A stretch of 64,000 nt of DNA from Didymella arachidicola. Taxonomy: Eukaryota; Ascomycota; Dothideomycetes; Pleosporales; Didymellaceae. Location of the stretch: assembly GCA_016630955.3 (NCBI GenBank), contig CM049988.1, positions 2,539,868 through 2,603,867 on the forward strand, read 5' to 3'. Of the stretch, positions 32,312-43,145 are shown piece after piece (the stretch's first letter is position 1; each line of letters starts with the position of its first letter). The position numbers and the translations under genes were made by a program. The notes under the pieces were generated by a model. That model was not told where the DNA came from. It saw only the letters and a program-made list of their open reading frames with translations, and made no database searches.

Positions 32312-35300
32312 CTACGTATCTCTGATCCCCATATGCCCAAGGATCTGCGTCTGCTCCATATACTCGATGGCTTTGGTGGCTAGCTGCGGCGTGCTCAGGA
32401 TGGTCCTGAGGCTGTGTCGTCCGGATAGATTGGCGAAGATGCGGTTCCGGAGGTCCTTGTGCTTGCTGCAGCGGAGGAGGACGTGAGCGACGGTCTGTCG
32501 CCTCTCTCCGCAGCTGCAACGGGGGCTGGTGATGTCCGGAACGTGTCGATTGAAGAGGAAGTCGTTGAGACCGATCTTCTCGGTCCGCAGCTGCACCAGC
32601 AGCGCGCTCTCCCGCTTGCTGAGCCTCTCGTGGAGCTGTAGCACCTTCTTGATGGGCACTGGCGTGTGTCTGTACGTCGCGCGGCCTTCCTTGTCTTCCC
32701 TCCACGCGCTGATCCACGCTCTCTCTGCCTGCGTCTTGCACCATCTTCTGAGCGTTGTCCTGAGCGGGTATAGCTGTGCGGGCGGGTCTGCTGGCTGCTG
32801 TCTGCGGCCGTTCTCTCTCCATCCGGTGGCTTCCTTGGCGGCCTGGTCGGCGGCCTCGTTTCCAGGTATGCCCGCGTGGGCAGGGATCCATCGGACAGCC
32901 ACTGAGTATCCTTTGTCCTGGAGCTCCAGAACCTGTTGCGCGATGTCCGCGAGGATGTACGCGCCTGATCGCCCTTCGGCTTTGGCTATTGACCAGATGG
33001 CGGCTTGGTTGTCCGTGTATATGGCAATTTGTTTTCGTTCGCCGTCTCTGTCTGCATACTCCTGCGCGATCTGCAGTGCGAGGCTGATGCCTTGCAGCTC
33101 CGCTGCGTATACTGTCGACAGTGTGTCGGATCCCATATGTACGGATAGCGTCTGTTGTGTTAGCAGGCACACTGCTGCGGAGCCGATCTCGCCCTCGATG
33201 CCGCTGCCATCTGTATAGATGCTGAGGCTCTTGTTTGCTGCGCATTCTCGATCATGGTGCTTACGGGCCTCCTCCGCATCGTTGTCAATGTAGGTGTGTG
33301 GCCCTCGCTGCCACGGCGGTGTGATGAACGGAGGGATGGGCTCTTGCTTGTCAAGATCGCGCACCTGCTTGCTCCTTAGTGCCTCGTAAGCTTTTTGCCA
33401 GGGGCTCTTGTGTGCCCTGTAGTTCTTGTCAATGACCACTGGTACCGGTTCGCGTGGTTCGTAGCACGCAGTCTGTGCGATGGTCCTAGACGAAGACAGT
33501 CGAGTGACGACGTCCGCGTTGTGCTTCCAGATCTGCTGCTCGATGGGAAGAAGGAATGTCTCCACATCCAGTGCGACCCTTGATGTCGCTCTGTAGGCGC
33601 CGCATATGCTTCTTGCTGCTCTTGCTTGTATGCTGCGCAGGGCGTCGACCGTCTTGTGCGTGTAGCCGCGCTTCTTGTCGTTGAGGTTGGCATTGGACCA
33701 GATGGAACACGCGTACATCATCTGTGGCAGCGCGATGGCTTCGTACAGTCTGCGCATGTCTTGCAGTCGGACGCCCCAGGTGGAGCTGCCCAAGCTGCTC
33801 AGCGTGTGCACTGTGCGAGTTGCCTTTTGTCTGACCGTCTCTACATGTTCTCTCCACTTCAGCTTGGTGTCAAGGGTCAAGCCTAGGTACTTGCACGTTG
33901 GTGACGGCTTTATCTCGCCCCACTCTGTCTGGATGGCCGCGTCGACGTTGATGCGTTTGCGCGATCTTGTGAAGTGGGTCAGCTGGAACTTGTCAGGAGC
34001 GAACACTGAGGCATGTGTGGTTGCCCATCGCTGTGCTTTCTCAAGTGTTGTGCCCAGTATCTCGCACGTTCGTTCTGTGGTCTTGCCCCAAGCGAGGATG
34101 GCCACGTCGTCAATGTATCCTGTAGACATGGTATCTGTCTGCTCGTTGCACTGGTCGACCAAATCGGCGTTGTAGAGGATATAGAGCAGAGGGGAGAGGG
34201 GCGAGCCCTGCGGAATGCCCGTGTTAATTGCGTATTCTTGGGAGTTGAATCCGTCGACCCGGATATGGGTGTGCCTGTCGCTCAAGAAGCTTGCTATCCA
34301 GCGCACTGTGTTCTCGTCGACCTTCCGCTTTCGCAGGTTGTGAAGCAGCCGCTTGTGAGATACGTTGTCGAAGGCTCCGGACACGTCCAGCAACAGGAGG
34401 CTGGCCACCTGGCCGTCTTTGCCGTTGTTCCACTGTTCGTAGATCTTCGCTGTGACAGCGTGTAGTGCGTGCTCGGTAGATCGATGCTTCCTTCCACCCA
34501 TGTGGGTCGGTGGTAGCACGTGGTGGGTCTCAACGAGGTAGCTCAGTCTCCGTGCCACTACCGCATCCATGACCTTGCCGATTGTGTTAAGCAGTGCGAT
34601 GGGCCGGTATGCTTTAGGTACTGCGTAGTTGGCTTTACCAGGTTTGCGCAGGACCGCTGTGATAGAGGCTCGGAACGAGACCGGGCAGTAGCCCAGCCGT
34701 AGGCTTTGGTTATAGATTCTCGTCAGGTGGGCTGCAATCAGATCGATGCCGGCTTGCAGCGCTTTGTTTATGATGCCATCCGGCCCTGGAGCCTTGAGGG
34801 GCGATGCCGCTCGTATCGCTGTGCGCACCTCCTTCTCCTCAATCAGTGGCATGTCAATCTGGCCGCTGTACGCAGCGTGCTCTATGTCTCCCAAGTCTGC
34901 TTCAGGTGGCGTTGGAAAGAAGACGTCTCGAAACAGCTCAGCTTTGTCTGCAGGGTCGATGAGTTCTTCTTGTGTGTCAGGGTGATGTATAGTTGGTATG
35001 GATCTGGTGGACTGGTCGTGCCTCGTGCGTGCCCACTTCGCTAGCTTCCATAGCGCGTCTGGCGACTCAGATGCCCGCTCAATACGGTCTCTGTGTGCTT
35101 TACGCAGTGCCTTTCTAATCGTCCTCGCTTTGTGATTCCTTGCGGCGCGGTATGCTTCCCACGTCTCTTCTGTGTGGTGTCGGCTGTGTGCTCTCTTCAG
35201 TCGTTTTGTCTCAGCGAGCACTGCTCTGCATTCCTCAGTCCATCCCTCGCGTGTATAGGTGGAGGGATGAGTCTCGGGCACTGCTTCGTGTATCGCGTCC

Positions 35301-36187
35301 TGGATTGCTGCTGTCACCTCAGCCGTGTAGGAGTCAAGCGCTGTGTTTGTGAGTGGTCTTCGAAGAGGAGGCAGAGAGCGCCTCAGCGCTTTCGTATACA
35401 GTTTCTCGTTTAGTCTTTTCTAGTCTTTCTGCGGCTTCTTCTCAAGACATTGCACTGTGAGATCTAGCGTTGTGCTTATAGGCAGATGATCTGAGTCGTG
35501 GTCTAGGCTCCTGTCTACTTCGCTTTTGATGACTTGCTCAATCAGCCCTGTTGTAACAAGACAAAGATTGATTGTAGACTGCGATCGGCCTTCTTCGTAC
35601 GTTACTGTGCCTGGTGGGAGGGTGTTGTGGAGCGCAAAGTCCCCTATGATGTCTATCAGGTCTTCTGATTTAGGATTAGTGACCTCCCTGTTCAGTCCTC
35701 CCCATAAGGGGTGGTGCAGATTGAAGTCACTAAGTAGCACTTGTTCGTTTGTCTGGTAATGCCTTAGCGCCTCCCGCACCTGCGGTATTGCACTCTGCCG
35801 GTTGTTTGAGGTCTTTGGCGGGTTGTAGACGTTGTGGACGATAAGCTGCTCTTGGCTTTGCTAATCGTCTGTTAAGTCTATGTTAATAATAATAGAACAA
35901 ATGTCTCTTGTTCGCTCCTTAAAGCGCCACTTTGTCTGATCTATTCTCTTGTTAATGAAGAAGCAGACCCGTGCTTGGCCTTCCGCGTCTCCTGCTGGGT
36001 AGCAAAGGTGGAACCTATCCTTGGCTGGGTGATGAGTGGTGGCGGAGTACGGGTTCCTCCACGGCTCCTGGATGGCGATGATGTCGAAGTCGTAGATCGC
36101 CTGATCGCGCAGCAGCGACGCCATGACCATGTCTCTCGACTTCCTTACGTTGTACTGTAGTATGTTCAGTCTGTTGTGTCTATTCAT
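32312..36187 (-). pseudogene. LINE ORF2: endonuclease, reverse transcriptase, RNase H; two in-frame stops
   Basis: One frame runs from ATG 36187 to the stop at 32312, 1292 codons. TAG codons at 35861-35863 and 35420-35422 interrupt it. The N-terminal endonuclease/exonuclease/phosphatase region shows LQYNVRKSRD, IIAIQEPWRN, LLSDFNLHHPLWGG and the SDHLPI box. The reverse transcriptase has SPLKAPGPDGI, KAYRPIALLNTIGKVMD, LLLLDVSGAFDNVSH, GIPQGSPLSPLLY and the catalytic GYIDDVAI. An RNase H domain follows (LSIYTDGSGIEGEIGSA, AIYTDNQAAIWS, RWIPAHAGIPGNEAAD). A C-terminal CSCG...HVLLRC motif closes the protein. Both stops lie in or just after the endonuclease region. The downstream 1001-codon part (RT and RNase H) is intact, so the copy is recent but probably unable to complete retrotransposition alone. 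Confidence 0.92.
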
Positions 36188-36882
36188 GCTTCGTTGTCAG
36201 AGTCGATTTCCATGTGCTGGCTAGTGCCGCTCTGTGTCTGCTGCGTGCTGCTCCCAGTTGCTTCCATGGCCCTCCGGGTAGGTATGATGTGCCTCTGCGG
36301 CCTTTGGCTGCCGCTTGCTTGTGTTGAGGGGTTCTGTTGCTCTGCTGAGTCGACGCTTGTGCCTGCGTTAGTCCTCTTCTGTCCTCGTCCAGTCTGTGAT
36401 CGGTTCCTGGTGATCGGCGCCGGCTGCGTTGATGTAGGGCCCTGGGCCGGTCTGCTCCTTCGGACAGTAGCCGCCGGTGTCTCCAGTGGGATGTTGTTCC
36501 TTGGTGTCTCCGCGGCTGGGTGGTAGTATGGGCGTACGTCGTATGCAGCCCTTGCTTTTGCCCTCTCCTCCTTCCTGGTAGGGCACTGGTAGCTCCACGC
36601 TTCGTGTTCGCCTCGGCAGGCGGCACACTTCCTGGGTACGTTCCGGTCGAGCTTGGACGGACAATCCCTGCTCTCATGTTGTTGCGCGCAGTAGCCACAT
36701 GCGATTGTTGCCTTGCACTGGGTTCCTATGTGGCCGTAGTGTTGGCACTTGAAGCACTGCTTCACTCGGCACTGTCGCTCGTATCGCTCGCACTGGAAGA
36801 CCTCGCCCTGCCAGATGAGGCCCTCGTCAATGATCTTGTTAGCGTCCTCTGCCTTGCTGAACTCTATGATGACGCTGGAGGC
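36184..36882 (-). CDS. LINE ORF1 (gag-like zinc-knuckle protein), 5'-truncated
   Basis: The frame is open from the insertion boundary (first codons SSVIIEFSKAEDANKIID) to TGA at 36184-36186, 232 codons. The start codon is missing because the insertion is truncated. It carries three consecutive CCHC-type knuckles: CFKCQHYGHIGTQC, CGYCAQQHESRDC and CAACRGEHEAWSYQC. A Pro/Ser/Gln-rich basic tail follows. The order matches nucleic-acid-binding ORF1 proteins of I/Tad-type elements, which coat the element RNA. Its stop overlaps the ORF2 start as ATGA. Confidence 0.88.
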   Translation of the reverse strand, partial: ASSVIIEFSKAEDANKIIDEGLIWQGEVFQCERYERQCRVKQCFKCQHYGHIGTQCKATIACGYCAQQHESRDCPSKLDRNVPRKCAACRGEHEAWSYQCPTRKEERAKARAAYDVRPYYHPAAETPRNNIPLETPAATVRRSRPAQGPTSTQPAPITRNRSQTGRGQKRTNAGTSVDSAEQQNPSTQASGSQRPQRHIIPTRRAMEATGSSTQQTQSGTSQHMEIDSDNEA

Positions 36883-36913
36883 GTAAAGACGTGATTAGAC
36901 GCAACATTGAGTA

Positions 36914-39036
36914 CCGTGGGTTACGACGTGCCGCACGTCCCCACGTGCCGCCCGCCTAACCACCCTCAGTCACTTTTCAGGAATGAGGTTATTGAGCCAC
37001 GTACAATAGCTATTATTGTGAGATTTTTTGGTGGATTGATGTATTAATATATGCGACAGTGTACAGTAAGGGATTAATATTTCTGAGTAGCGGTGCAGCC
37101 GCTGCGGGTGGTGTGGGTGCGAGCTGGCGGAGGAGGACTTGGAGCAACAGCACCACGACAAGGCGCCACAACGCGACGCTTTTTGGCTGCAGGCGTCTTA
37201 GGAGTAGTTGAAGCTTTGCGCTTGCCTTTGTTAAGCAATTGGGAGGCTTTTTGAGCGTCGCGAGCTTCTTTATCCTTCTACCTTTGCAGTTTGCGAGCGT
37301 TAATTGCTGCGCGCTCTTCCGCGCGCTCTCTGTCACGAACAACCTTCGCTGCAGCAGCCGCCTCGCGTTTCTGTTCTTTGATCTTGTCGTTATATAGCTT
37401 ATTCGCAGCCTTGAGCTCCTTCACTGAGGCCTTTTCAAGCTCCTCCGCATGCGCAGTCTCTTTCAGAATCTGCTCTCTGTGGCGGGCTTCCTTGAACGAT
37501 CGAGGTGACCACCAGCGAGCTCCTCCCCAGTCATCCAACACTGGCTTGACTAAATTGAGTGTTTTGCTCTTCTTATCCTGCTTCGTCTTAATTGTGAGAG
37601 ACTCACTAAGGCCGTCATTTTCGTTGCGAAGTAGCTCATTATCAATCGCGAGTGTGTGGACTTTCTGACGGAGGGCGCGCGCCTCCTCTGAGCTTTTATT
37701 TGCCACAACAGAGTCTAATTCGCTCATTAAACTACGTGCTGTTGTATCTGATGGAGGCGGTGGAGGAGTTGACGGATCAGCAGCTCCTTCGGGAAAGCGC
37801 TTGAGTACTTTATCGCGATTGAGCGGGTGAAGGCCTGTTGTGTCAAAGGCTTTGACTATGTTGTCTTTAGTGAACGATTGCAGCCAAGCGGGCCAAAATA
37901 ATGAGAAGAAGCTGCCTTTCTTCACTGGCAACAAGCCCTTAGAGCGCTGAGTCCACCTTGTCAATTGCTGTGAGTATGCTGTCGATAGCGGCTTGAAGAG
38001 GACAACGTCGGCTGGCTGGAGCGTATGAGTACTGTGGGGAGGGAAGATCGCCACAAGTATCTTGTGTTGATGACAGTAGGTCAGAAAGGAGCGGCTTATA
38101 TGGCTTCCGTGGCCGTCGATGATGAGTAACCTCCACATTCGACGTGCGGAGGCCTTTGTTTCTTCGTCAAAGACCTGTTGCAGCCATCCAAGGCCAGCGT
38201 CGTCGTTTCTCCAGCCGCTCTGCGTGACCGTGACGAAGACGCGATGCTTGGATTGCTTGATATCTCGCACCCATGCGTCCTGGACGTTGCCGCTGTCACT
38301 CGCCATGATCAGGCCTGGAGGAAGAGCGATTCCGGAAGCGCTCACGCACGCTATAAGCGTAACCCATTCTCTGTTGCCGTCCTCCAGAGCCTGGCGGAAG
38401 CGCTTGTTGCCCCAGCTTGTTCTGCTAAACACTCGTTTCTGCCTGCCTATTCTGCCAATCATGAAGCCCTTCTCATCCATATTGTACGTTTGCTCTGGCT
38501 GTATGTTCTTCTCGGCTATTTTGAGCTCTAGCATGTCGAAGTACAAGCTGTACTTGCTATAGGAATCAGCGGCATGACGTTCAGAGGCCATGGCAGAGGT
38601 CCATCGTGGAGTGAGTGCGTCGTGATGCTTGGTGACGAATCGGGTAACCCACATCTTTCCAACGTCGAATCCGCAGATAACAGAGGCAAAATGTTGAATC
38701 ATATCGCGCGTAGGAGGAAGGTGCTCCCTGCAGAGTTGATCTATGTAATCAACGAGCTCCAGCTCTTCGTGGTTAGTAAGGTTTTGTTGTTGTTCTACCT
38801 TCTGTTGCATAGAGCCTTGAACGCCTCGGTGACGCCGCAACAAAGTTGAACGATCAACACCATGTGTATCTGCAATCTTTTGGTAGCAAAGTTCACCACG
38901 CGCATCAGCTGCGCGTGCATCTCTAAGCGCATCTTCTAAAGTCATCGCGTTGTTGATTTATGGTGTTGAGGATATTTCGTTGTTTTGGTGATCGCGGGCG
39001 GCACGTGGGGACGTGCGGCACGTCGTAACCCACGGG
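36914..39036 (-). mobile_element. pogo-type DNA transposon 2
   Basis: About 2.1 kb with 42-43-bp terminal inverted repeats (36914-36955, starting CCGTGGGTTACGACGTGCCG; and 38994-39036). They differ by one extra base at the right end. TA duplications are at 36912-36913 and 39037-39038. Each TIR holds the 9-bp word ACGTGCCGC twice, 17 bp apart. It lies 15 bp from the LINE target duplication. It encodes one transposase on the minus strand. Confidence 0.93.
37278..38945 (-). CDS. DDE transposase of pogo element 2, C-terminus shortened by a stop
   Basis: A 555-residue frame starting MTLEDALRDARAADARGEL. Order: helix-turn-helix region (CYQKIADTHGVDRSTLLRRH), a CENP-B/Tc5-like second DNA-binding region (LVDYIDQLCREHLPPTRDMI, then WVTRFVTKH), and the DDE_1 core with acidic residues in YNMDEKGFMIG, LLIIDGHGSH and LQPADVVLF. 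A long coiled-coil, highly charged C-terminus follows (EQKREAAAAAKVVRDRERAE). After LQR a TAG at 37278-37280 ends the frame. The same frame continues for about 68 more sense codons, with a basic KKRRVV-like segment, to TAA near 37075. The TAG therefore looks like a CAG-to-TAG change that removes a tail. The catalytic part is complete, so activity is possible. Confidence 0.88.
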   Translation of the reverse strand: MTLEDALRDARAADARGELCYQKIADTHGVDRSTLLRRHRGVQGSMQQKVEQQQNLTNHEELELVDYIDQLCREHLPPTRDMIQHFASVICGFDVGKMWVTRFVTKHHDALTPRWTSAMASERHAADSYSKYSLYFDMLELKIAEKNIQPEQTYNMDEKGFMIGRIGRQKRVFSRTSWGNKRFRQALEDGNREWVTLIACVSASGIALPPGLIMASDSGNVQDAWVRDIKQSKHRVFVTVTQSGWRNDDAGLGWLQQVFDEETKASARRMWRLLIIDGHGSHISRSFLTYCHQHKILVAIFPPHSTHTLQPADVVLFKPLSTAYSQQLTRWTQRSKGLLPVKKGSFFSLFWPAWLQSFTKDNIVKAFDTTGLHPLNRDKVLKRFPEGAADPSTPPPPPSDTTARSLMSELDSVVANKSSEEARALRQKVHTLAIDNELLRNENDGLSESLTIKTKQDKKSKTLNLVKPVLDDWGGARWWSPRSFKEARHREQILKETAHAEELEKASVKELKAANKLYNDKIKEQKREAAAAAKVVRDRERAEERAAINARKLQR

Positions 39037-39153
39037 TAGTCAGAGCCAGCGTTGGGATACAAGCTACTCACTTGCCATCCAGCGCAAGTAAGCATGGTTA
39101 CCATTGCACCGCGGCCGCTCTTAGAGCCGCAATAAGAAGTAGAGAGAGGAAGT

Positions 39154-40286
39154 TTATGGATCATCTTTCTTCTCTGCTAAATCACACATAGCAGCTAAAC
39201 TGATGTTTCCTCCCGTTAAAACCACACCAATCTTTAGCGGTCTGTCCTTATGCATCATCATAATAAAATGATGAAGATCTCTGTTGAACAGTAAAGCGGC
39301 AAGCGGGACGGCCGAGCTTGGCTCGACAACGAATTTCATCCTTTCAACGATCAATGTCAGCGTGCGTCGAATTTCAGACTCTGTCACCTGCAGAACGTCT
39401 TTGACTAGTGTGGGATTCTTCACGTATTCCCAATTGAATTGCGCTGTGGGAGACCGCAGTCCATCGGCGATGGTCATATCATTGAGTTTGGTGATGCGCT
39501 TTCCCTTCAATCGGGCCGTGGCCAAATTCGCACCACCCGTCACAGGCTCGCTGCCAAACACGGTGACTTGCGGATCCAGCGCGTGGCTAATGACAGCCGT
39601 CCCCGCTAGCAAAGCCCCAGTAGCACTGGGAACAATCACCGCGTCTAAGCTCCCGTAGCCGAGTTCTTGCATTTGTTCGTGGAACTCTAGCATGACTGTA
39701 CCTTGACCAAGTGCAATGAAAGGGTGCCCTTGAGGGACCAAGGTTGCACCAGTCTCGAGCTGGATCTTGATTGCGAGCTCAATGCATTCGACGAGTGTTG
39801 GACCATGCAGCAGAACTTTGGCGCCCAGTCGCTGAATGGTATCGATCTTGGCTGGGCTGGCATTCCAGGTCATTAACATTTGTACTGGAATGGGAAAACC
39901 TCTCAGTTGCGATGCACGTTTGACCGCCATAGTAAGAGCGATCGCATGGTTCCCTTCATGCCAGATTAGTCTAAGCTGGAGAAACGATTTGACTTGGTCT
40001 TACCGGTGCTATACGAGACGACACCAGCTCGTAGTTCTTTCTCGCTCAACTGAGACAAGAAGTGATAAGCGCCTCTGAATTTGAAAGAGCCTGCCTTCTG
40101 CAAGTTCTCGCACTTGAAGAATAACTCAAGCATCGGCATGCTTGCGTCGCGATCATCGAAAACTGCATTCTGCACTTCCTCAGACACTTCAGGACACTTG
40201 TGAACCGGAGTTTTGTAGGCGTCTTCACGAATGATGGAATAAGCTTTGCGGATGGCGTCAATCTCGATAATAGGATAGCTGTTCAT
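39154..40286 (-). CDS. PLP-dependent threonine dehydratase / serine racemase-like enzyme
   Basis: Two exons, 40286-40004 and 39953-39154, joined across a 50-bp intron (GTAAGA...GAAG), give 360 residues. The fold-type II PLP lysine is present in KAGSFKFRGAYHF (Lys69). It is followed by STGNHAIAL, the substrate-binding SxGNHA loop. LTGGNIS near the C-terminus matches the family. The expected glycine-rich phosphate-binding loop (usually GGGG with a following hydrophobic and Gly) reads instead PSATGALLAG at about 203-212. That loss is unusual and may mean altered cofactor binding or a non-canonical activity. Known relatives deaminate or racemise serine, threonine or hydroxyaspartate. It is transcribed divergently from the MFS transporter gene 524 bp away. 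Confidence 0.85.
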
Positions 40287-40810
40287 GCTGTTGATGCAAC
40301 CGGTGCAGCCGTGAAACGTTTAAGATGAAAAGTTCCAGTATAGGTATGTACTGGATCTTAGATGGAGGAATATTCGACAGTAAGATCTTAGCTCCAGGTC
40401 CTTGTCGCGAAGGACCGGAATGACGATGATTTTCCATTAATCGCAGATCAGACTTTGCAAATCTGACTGTACTATCGACGCTTCCGTCCGATCACGTCAG
40501 CACACAATTACTTGCTGCGCTGGTAAAAGTATCGCGCTGAGTAAGACGTTGAACGTGTGGATACATTTTGCTATTCTAGAGTTACACAAGTTATTGATCA
40601 GATCGGCTATCACGACGCATCAAGCTAGCACAAGTCCCCCACCTTTAATGCCGCTTCAGTCCGACTTTGTATAGTGAATACATAGAGACGGAATACCTCT
40701 GGTGGGTTATCAGGAGTTGCTACGAAAGGTGTCTCGAGTCAAGCGTCTTCTCTCTGGTCTAACCTTAATTCCCTCTCTAAACAGTCCAATTCGTCCTCAC
40801 TGTTATCGAG
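40287..40810. promoter_or_regulatory. Shared 524-bp divergent promoter region
   Basis: This lies between the start codons of the PLP enzyme (minus) and the MFS transporter (plus). A pyrimidine-rich CTCTCTAAAC-type leader precedes the transporter ATG. No specific operator was identified. Confidence 0.5.
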
Positions 40811-42535
40811 ATGAACGATGTGACGTGGACCAGTACAATCGAAGCGAGCTATGACACAAGCTGCGGAGAAAAACATTGCGACAGCTTCGGAATTGACATC
40901 AACATAAACAACTTGGGTGTTACCATACTACCAAACGGATTGGTCACATGGAATAATAATAGCCCCGATCATCCACGCAACTGGACGCTTGTTCGCAAGG
41001 TCTACGACATTGGTGTAGTTGCTACCATGGAGTTCTTTACGTAAGTGGGAATCAGCAGACGCAATCGAGCATCTCTATTGACTTTACATGAGTAGTACCG
41101 TAGTGAGCACGACAGGTGTAAGTTCTAGCAACTTGTATGTGCTAATGACATACGAGCTTACATTTGTGCTCTAGCCATCTGCCTCAACACTAGCACGGAT
41201 TGAATACAAAACGCAGCCTATAGCCACCTTGCTCGCTTTTACTTTGATGTATCAGTTGGGTCAAGCACTTGGAGGCCTGATTGTGCCACCATATTCCGAA
41301 GTCTTTGGCAGAAGAAAGCCGTACATTATAGCTGGCGGCATATTTAGCCTCTTCTGTTTACTGATAGCGGTAGTTCCATCAATAACGATGGTGTACATTG
41401 GCCGCTTCATAACTGGACTTGCATCTGCCGTACCATCTGTTGTGCTTGCCGGGTCCGTCGAGGATCTTTTCAACAGTAGACAGAGGGTATGGTTTGTACT
41501 CTTATGGAATTCCCTTGCCACAGCGGGGCTGATTTTTGGACCAATCCTGGGTGTATATATTAGCCTGAGTTTAGGCTGGTGAGTCCATCACCCTTTAATG
41601 ACATCTTGGCCGGTGACGGACCCAAGGCTGACCCTCGTAGGCGATGGATCTACTATATCTCGGCAATAGTCATGGCAGCCTTGACTGTGGCAACGCTATT
41701 CATCCGCGAAAGTCGACCAAGTCTGTTGCTTGCGAAGAAAGTCGCTACAATCCGCAGGCGTACCGGACAAGATCTCAACTTTGACAATCCAGACGCGGTG
41801 ACAGACCATGTAGGATTGATTAACACAATACTGATCAGGCCTGCAACACTACTAGTATCAGAACCACTTGTTATCTTGGTCAGCACACTGTCGTCGATCT
41901 CTTGGGCAATTATCTACCTCTTCGCTGAAGCGTTGACCGACATATACGAATCCATGGGCTTTTCTCCAGCTTCTGCATCTCTTCCGTTTCTCGCTTTAGG
42001 ACTGGGTGTGCTATTCAGCATTTTTCCCAGATACTTCGACGTCAGGATAGCGCGAAAGCGCAAGGAACTTCGCGAGCCTTTGGAACCGGAGGACAAACTT
42101 ACCGGTTTCGTCCTGGCCGTTCCATCGCTTGCGATTGGTCTTTGGTGGTTTGCATGGTGCATCCCACCAGCCGTCACGACAGTACCCTGGATAATGCCTA
42201 CCTTCGGTTTGATCTTTGTCGGCTTTGCCGTCAACGAGATGGCGTATACGCTTAGTAGCTACCTCGCAGATTCGTACACGGTCTACGCAGCTTCAGCGTT
42301 TGCGACTCTGGCATTTGTTCGAGCAGTCATCTCTGGCTTGATGCCGCTTATTGCATATGCGATGTACGGAAAAACATCAGCAAACGTCGCGACCACGATC
42401 ATCGCTGTGCTTTCGACAGTATTTGGTGTCGCACCCTATATCATGCTGAGGTACAGCAAGAAACTTCGTGGCTCGAGCAAGTTTGCAAAATATAGTCTAG
42501 AAGTGCACAAAAGAACCCGGATCGAGATTGATTAA
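40811..42535 (+). CDS. MFS transporter, DHA1-like drug/solute:H+ antiporter
   Basis: Four exons: 40811-41040, 41096-41117, 41175-41578 and 41641-42535. All introns are GT-AG, the first three donors being GTAAGT, GTAAGT and GTGAGT. The joined protein has 516 residues. The 22-nt second exon is required to keep phase between FFT and PSASTLARIEY. A hydrophilic N-terminus ends PDHPRNWTLVRK, the usual pre-TM1 motif. It is followed by TLMYQLGQALGGLIVPPYSEVFGRRKPY (MFS signature loop between TM2 and TM3). Further helices include GRFITGLASAVPSVVLAGS and the antiporter-like GPILGVYISLSLGWRWIYY. A large central loop and six more helices complete the 12-TM pattern. Substrate unknown. The divergent PLP enzyme suggests amino-acid-related transport or resistance, as inference only. 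Confidence 0.88.
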
Positions 42536-42587
42536 AAATCACAGATATTGTCACGTATGTACTAAGCTGCATTATTTTGTTTGCACC

Positions 42588-42683
42588 TCAGTGCGTATTT
42601 GACGTGCGGCCATGGACCACCTGTCCGTCGTAGTCGAAGCAGACACCGTATCGCTCGAGGTCAGGCTTGTTCTTCGGCTAAGC
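42588..42683 (-). pseudogene. Possible C-terminal exon of a gene cut off by the LTR insertion
   Basis: On the minus strand, just inside the solo-LTR boundary, a TTAG acceptor-like site is followed by a protein-like stretch, KNKPDLERYGVCFDYDGQVV, then HGRTSNTH and TGA at 42588-42590. No continuation exists because LTR sequence starts at 42692. The family was not recognised, and chance is possible. Confidence 0.3.
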
Positions 42684-42691
42684 CGTTTTTC

Positions 42692-43145
42692 TGTTACGAT
42701 CTCCGAAAGAACAGGTACTGATAGGAAGCGGGGCATCGCTTAGTTGACAGCGTGTCACGTGTCACGTGATGCCTCCCGCCAAGGATGGGCTTCCGGGATG
42801 CCATAGTATCCCAGGATGCCATAACATCCCCGGATGCCATAACCTCCAGGATATAGTTAGCACATAGGATGCAGCGGATATACCTATGTATATATTCTAG
42901 TAGGAACACAACTCTTACAGTTCGTGTTCAACCTAAGTTATCAAGTTTGTCTTTGGATCTCAAACCCAACCTTCGAGCTAGACAGTCTACTCTGTACTAC
43001 TCATTGTTACCCTGCTCTCAAGACTGACAGATCGTATCTGTACACCTTATTGCAACCAACCCCTTCGGCTTCCTGTCACCGTACTCATCCCCGAGAACCA
43101 ATAGAATTAGTGCTTACGAGCTTTGCTTAAAGTACGACTTCAACA
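42692..43145 (+). repeat. Solo LTR A (forward)
   Basis: This runs 454 bp from TGTTACGATCTCCG to CTTCAACA. Its last ~230 bp (from about 42918) are almost identical to the R-U5 part of the 514-bp LTRs of the downstream Ty3 element, but the U3 half differs. There is no clear target duplication; an inverted copy abuts it directly. Confidence 0.8.

Larger units (their letters stand above)
31997..36882 (-). mobile_element. 5'-truncated LINE retrotransposon (Tad1/I-like, with RNase H)
   Basis: The 4886-bp insertion is flanked by a perfect 14-bp target duplication, GTAAAGACGTGATT (31983-31996 and 36883-36896). On the minus strand it ends in a short CTAAA-type tandem tail (31997-32015) instead of poly(A). 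The 5' boundary cuts directly into ORF1, the usual mark of incomplete reverse transcription. It contains a partial ORF1 and an ORF2 with endonuclease, reverse transcriptase, RNase H and Cys/His regions. Confidence 0.95.

Noticed and set aside
32217..33245. 342-codon minus-strand frame overlapping the LINE
   Set aside because: Arg/Gln-rich out-of-frame shadow of the RNase H part of ORF2; it has no domain of its own.
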